The position numbers and the translations under genes were made by a program. The notes under the pieces were generated by a model. The model saw nothing but the letters and a program-made list of their open reading frames with translations. It was not told the DNA's origin and did no database searches. This document shows, in pieces, positions 35,947 to 38,277 of a stretch of 38,277 nt of DNA; position 1 is the stretch's first letter, and each line of letters opens with the position of its first letter. The stretch comes from Paucibacter sp. PLA-PC-4 (GTDB lineage Bacteria > Pseudomonadota > Gammaproteobacteria > Burkholderiales > Burkholderiaceae_C): contig NZ_JAPFGP010000032.1 of NCBI RefSeq assembly GCF_026241155.1, positions 1-38,277 on the forward strand, read 5' to 3'.

Positions 35947-36699
35947 TTATCCGCCAAAAAGGCGCCAGAACTGTGAAGTAAGCGAATCGTCTTTTTTGCC
36001 TTTGCAATAGACGTGCCCATTTGGGCTTGTCGTCGATGGATCTTCCTTGACGTCCGTCACCGTGTAGCCGCGCTCCTCCATGGCGGAGCGAGCCTGTGCG
36101 CGGTACCTACTGTCGCCGTTATAGAACAGGATTTCTCCCGACTTGTCCTTGAGCATCGTATCCGCACCTTCGATCCAACCTTTGACTTCGGCCTCACTGA
36201 ATCGATTCCGAGGACCACGGTTGAGATACTCGAAGGTGACCTTATCGAAATGCCCTTTGCCTTGCGCCAGCAGATCGCTCCCCTTGGACTGCGAGAAGTC
36301 CAACGTAAGGTTGGGGCTAGCATCACTGCTCACGTCCACGGTGAAATCATTGTGGTGGTCGCTGCCAAGTGAACATGCCGTGCCAGGCATCGTTCCCATC
36401 ATGACTCTCTCTGGTGTCGTGCCGCAGCCGATAACGAGGTTCTTACTCCGTTCAGCCCGGATTGCAAGATATTGCTTGATGTCCATGCGCGGGGCCAGAG
36501 ATGCGGGCTCTCCCTGCGGTGGGCGCGCTGGACGCGAGTCTGACAAGCCTGCTAGGTCGCTGAGGTTGCCGTTACCGCGCCGACCGGGGGCATGTGATTC
36601 TTGGACTTCAACGGAACTCTGGCTTGTTGTGCTGGCAGCTGTGAGGGATGCCCTTCTGGCTGAACTCGATGGATAAGTGGAGACGGGGGTTGGGGGCAT
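35947..36699 (-). CDS. Putative type III effector, methyltransferase-like
   Basis: A 250-residue protein without a Sec signal. Residues 1-70 are Ser/Pro/Thr-rich (MPPTPVSTYPSSSARRASLT) as in type III secreted proteins. From residue 85 a globular domain begins with NLVIGCGTTPE (88-98), then DFTVDVSSDASPNLTLDFSQ (118-137) and FDKVTFEYL (151-159), which follows the order of motifs I to IV of SAM-dependent methyltransferases. This is pattern recognition only; other Rossmann folds are possible. A TTCG-N16-TTCG box lies 89 bases upstream of the start, leaving a short leader. The ribosome-binding site is weak (AGG). Confidence 0.7.
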   Translation of the reverse strand: MPPTPVSTYPSSSARRASLTAASTTSQSSVEVQESHAPGRRGNGNLSDLAGLSDSRPARPPQGEPASLAPRMDIKQYLAIRAERSKNLVIGCGTTPERVMMGTMPGTACSLGSDHHNDFTVDVSSDASPNLTLDFSQSKGSDLLAQGKGHFDKVTFEYLNRGPRNRFSEAEVKGWIEGADTMLKDKSGEILFYNGDSRYRAQARSAMEERGYTVTDVKEDPSTTSPNGHVYCKGKKDDSLTSQFWRLFGG

Positions 36700-36787
36700 G
36701 GCGGTACCTGGAGTTGCAGACGAGGCAGCTCTGGCAAGCTGCCGAACCAGTGTCTGGTCATCTACTTGGCCATTGGTTAGCGCAGAA

Positions 36788-36811
36788 CGAAGTGATCGCT
36801 GGTGCAGCGAA
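36788..36811 (-). promoter_or_regulatory. PIP (hrpII) box upstream of the second effector-like gene
   Basis: Minus strand TTCGC-N15-TTCGT. A -10-like CAGACA follows after 30 bases, departing from YANNNT only at the last base. The implied transcription start is about 45 bases before the ATG at 36699. Confidence 0.62.
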
Positions 36812-36870
36812 GCAATTGCCCAAGCTTGTCGTGGTCCAGCTCTTGGGATTTTGCTTTGCAGACGGGCGCC

Positions 36871-37935
36871 TCAGGTCTGCGAGGGCTTGAACAAGACCCC
36901 ACGTAGCTTTACAGCGTCGGAAGCGATAGCGGCGAGCTCCATCAGCGTCTTGCGTTGGGTCTTGTCCAGTTGCCGGGGACGGTAGTCGATGACGCAGATC
37001 GAGCCAAGCGCGAAACCGTCAGGGTCGTAGACAGGGGCGCCGGCATAAAAGAGAAAGTGTGGGGCTCCGGCGACTGCAGGGTTGGCGGCGAAGCTGTCGT
37101 GCTTTGCAAGGTTGCGAACTTCGAACACGTCCCTCTGTAACACTGTGTGATTGCAGAAGGCCCAACTTCTCGGTGTGTCCGGCATCTCCAACCCCTGCCT
37201 GGATTTGAACCACTGACGTTCTGCGGTCAGGATGGTCATCAAGGCGATCGGACTTTTCAGATCATTCGCTGCCAGCCACGTCACTCTGTCGAATGCGGCT
37301 TCGGAGGGCGTGTCAACGAGACGTGAACGCTGTACGGCCTGCAGCCGGCTCAACTCGTTGGGTGCCAGAGGGAATTCCCCCCCTGCGATGCTGACTGCAG
37401 ATTTCTCGTCGACTGTGAGCTGCATCAGAACGCCGTTCAAATCGTTGAGGGCTACAGCGTAGACACGGGCCGGCAGCGCGGGTGGGCATTGCTGCTGGGA
37501 TGAGACCAAGGCCACAAGCTTGGCTTCCTTGAAGCGAGCGTCATTTGCCAGCGCCTCCAGCAGACCAAGACCGCTGTTTCCCCAAACGTCTATGTCGACG
37601 ATGACGACGGCGGGTAGCCGTTCCCCGACTGCAATTGCTGCTGACCAAGTACTCATTTTGAACAGCGGAAAAACGTGTGCGATCTGATCAAACGCAGCCT
37701 CAAAGCTCTGCCGACGGCTCTCGCTCGTAACCACGAGCACGTTGGCGGAGCGTGAACGCGCATTTGCGTTTGTGTCCGGCAGCAGTGCTTCCACGTCGGA
37801 GCGATGTACCCGGCGATGGCCGCCGGGTGTCTTCCATGATGGGAGTCCCCCCCCCTCGATCAACAGCTGCGCGGTTCGAACCGAGATGCCAAGTAGCTTT
37901 GCAGCTTCAGTCGTAGTCAGGACGTCGTTTTCCAT
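36871..37935 (-). CDS. Excisionase-HTH, receiver-like and GAF regulator
   Basis: A 354-residue soluble protein of unusual architecture. Residues 5-52 are a MerR/excisionase-type helix-turn-helix (LTTTEAAKLLGISVRTAQLL, then WKTPGGHRRVHRSDVEALLP). Residues 64-170 follow a response-regulator receiver (ANVLVVTSES, VVIVDIDVWGNSG, KLVALVSS) but lack the usual acidic pair. Residues 205-345 are a GAF domain (FAANPAVAGAPHFLFYAGAP, DGFALGSICVIDYRPRQL). It likely binds DNA in response to a small ligand. No histidine kinase is adjacent. It lies upstream of, and on the same strand as, the second effector-like gene. Confidence 0.82.
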   Translation of the reverse strand: MENDVLTTTEAAKLLGISVRTAQLLIEGGGLPSWKTPGGHRRVHRSDVEALLPDTNANARSRSANVLVVTSESRRQSFEAAFDQIAHVFPLFKMSTWSAAIAVGERLPAVVIVDIDVWGNSGLGLLEALANDARFKEAKLVALVSSQQQCPPALPARVYAVALNDLNGVLMQLTVDEKSAVSIAGGEFPLAPNELSRLQAVQRSRLVDTPSEAAFDRVTWLAANDLKSPIALMTILTAERQWFKSRQGLEMPDTPRSWAFCNHTVLQRDVFEVRNLAKHDSFAANPAVAGAPHFLFYAGAPVYDPDGFALGSICVIDYRPRQLDKTQRKTLMELAAIASDAVKLRGVLFKPSQT

Positions 37936-38152
37936 ACAGGTCTAGCGCGGGGGGGAGGGAGTAGCTGCGGCGTTCCGCAAAGTACCTCGAGCTTAAGGCC
38001 AACGATCAAGGGAGAAGAGCTTGCAAAGGCCGAGGACATGCCTGGGTCAATTTTGGCAGATTTGCATTATTTGTAGGATTTGATAGATTTGAAACCTGTA
38101 GCCGCTTGCTGCCAGCCTTGTACTTGCAGCAATTCATTCTTCAGGTGAGACC
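37936..38152 (+). promoter_or_regulatory. Divergent intergenic region before the GMC gene
   Basis: An AT-rich segment at about 38061-38092 contains TTGCAT, 16 bases, then TAGATT, a possible sigma-70 promoter for the plus-strand gene. A G-rich run near 37949 lies just before the HTH-GAF gene start. Nothing else recognised. Confidence 0.35.
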
Positions 38153-38277
38153 ATGACCATGAACCAAAGCCAACGTGATCCGAACGCATCCGCCAATGAC
38201 GGTGGAGCGTGTGAGAGCCATTTCGATTTCATTGTGTGCGGGGCCGGCGCAGCCGGCTCGGTGGTAGCGGGCCGGCT
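38153..38277 (+). CDS. GMC-type oxidoreductase, N-terminal part
   Basis: The first 41 codons of a gene cut by the window edge. After a 25-residue variable lead, FDFIVCGAGAAGSVVAGRL contains the GxGxxG dinucleotide-binding motif and the GSVVA continuation typical of FAD-dependent GMC oxidoreductases (choline/alcohol dehydrogenase type). CAGGTGAG lies just before ATG 38153; a second ATG at 38159 is possible. Substrate cannot be told. Confidence 0.75.
   Translation, partial: MTMNQSQRDPNASANDGGACESHFDFIVCGAGAAGSVVAGR

Noticed and set aside
1-38277. CRISPR array
   Set aside because: No regularly spaced short repeats were found; the only tandem repeat is the 72-bp coding repeat at 35030-35212.

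Overview
This window looks like part of the chromosome of a Burkholderiales betaproteobacterium, most likely in the Comamonadaceae/Sphaerotilaceae (Roseateles/Mitsuaria/Rubrivivax-like) range. The evidence is high GC, the gene order rplY-prs-tRNA-Gln-ispE-lolB-TPR followed by mutM-mutY and rapZ-recN-nadK/hrcA, and typical betaproteobacterial families (Bug-type binding protein, a DUF4148-like protein, MsrPQ). Genus-level placement is inference from memory of gene order, not a search result.

Region 1 (1-12359) is conserved core. A minus-strand block runs TPR protein -> lolB -> ispE -> tRNA-Gln(TTG) -> prs -> rplY and ends at a 15-bp-stem hairpin. Divergent from it are mutM-mutY (overlapping) and a small membrane protein. 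Then comes a tightly overlapped minus-strand operon nadK -> recN -> rapZ, divergent from hrcA, which may have a leaderless transcript. A CAT-anticodon tRNA, with acceptor bases resembling tRNA-Ile2, closes the core segment.

Region 2 (12360-23830) is accessory and heavily decayed. It holds remnants of a HipBA toxin-antitoxin pair (nonsense-mutated hipB, about 13 codons of hipA, an intact 12-bp-arm palindrome), a broken patatin-like phospholipase, a CPBP protease fragment, a YhcG/DUF1016 nuclease pseudogene and a degenerate copy of a short fecR segment. Between them are intact genes: a divergent SDR/AraC pair, a Bug-type binding protein with a small membrane protein, an acyltransferase-3 membrane protein, an XRE regulator beside a 16-bp palindrome, and a transposase-like ORF directly upstream of an ECF sigma factor and its FecR.

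Region 3 (23834-33478) is an envelope/redox region: a lipoprotein with three CHRD domains, a small exported protein, an AcfC-like periplasmic binding protein followed by the methionine-sulfoxide reductase pair msrP-msrQ, and an ECF sigma / anti-sigma pair followed by a Tat-exported YncE-like beta-propeller protein and a DUF305 protein.

Region 4 (33479-38277) is the most interesting. Two adjacent minus-strand genes encode Ser/Pro-rich proteins that resemble type III secretion effectors. Each is preceded by a TTCG-N16-TTCG element (PIP / hrpII box), and one of these has a consensus-like -10 at exactly the expected distance. One protein carries a 24-residue tandem repeat; the other has a methyltransferase-like glycine motif. 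They are followed by an unusual excisionase-HTH / receiver-like / GAF regulator and the start of a GMC oxidoreductase. No secretion apparatus lies in the window, so the effector assignment is an inference from promoter architecture and composition.
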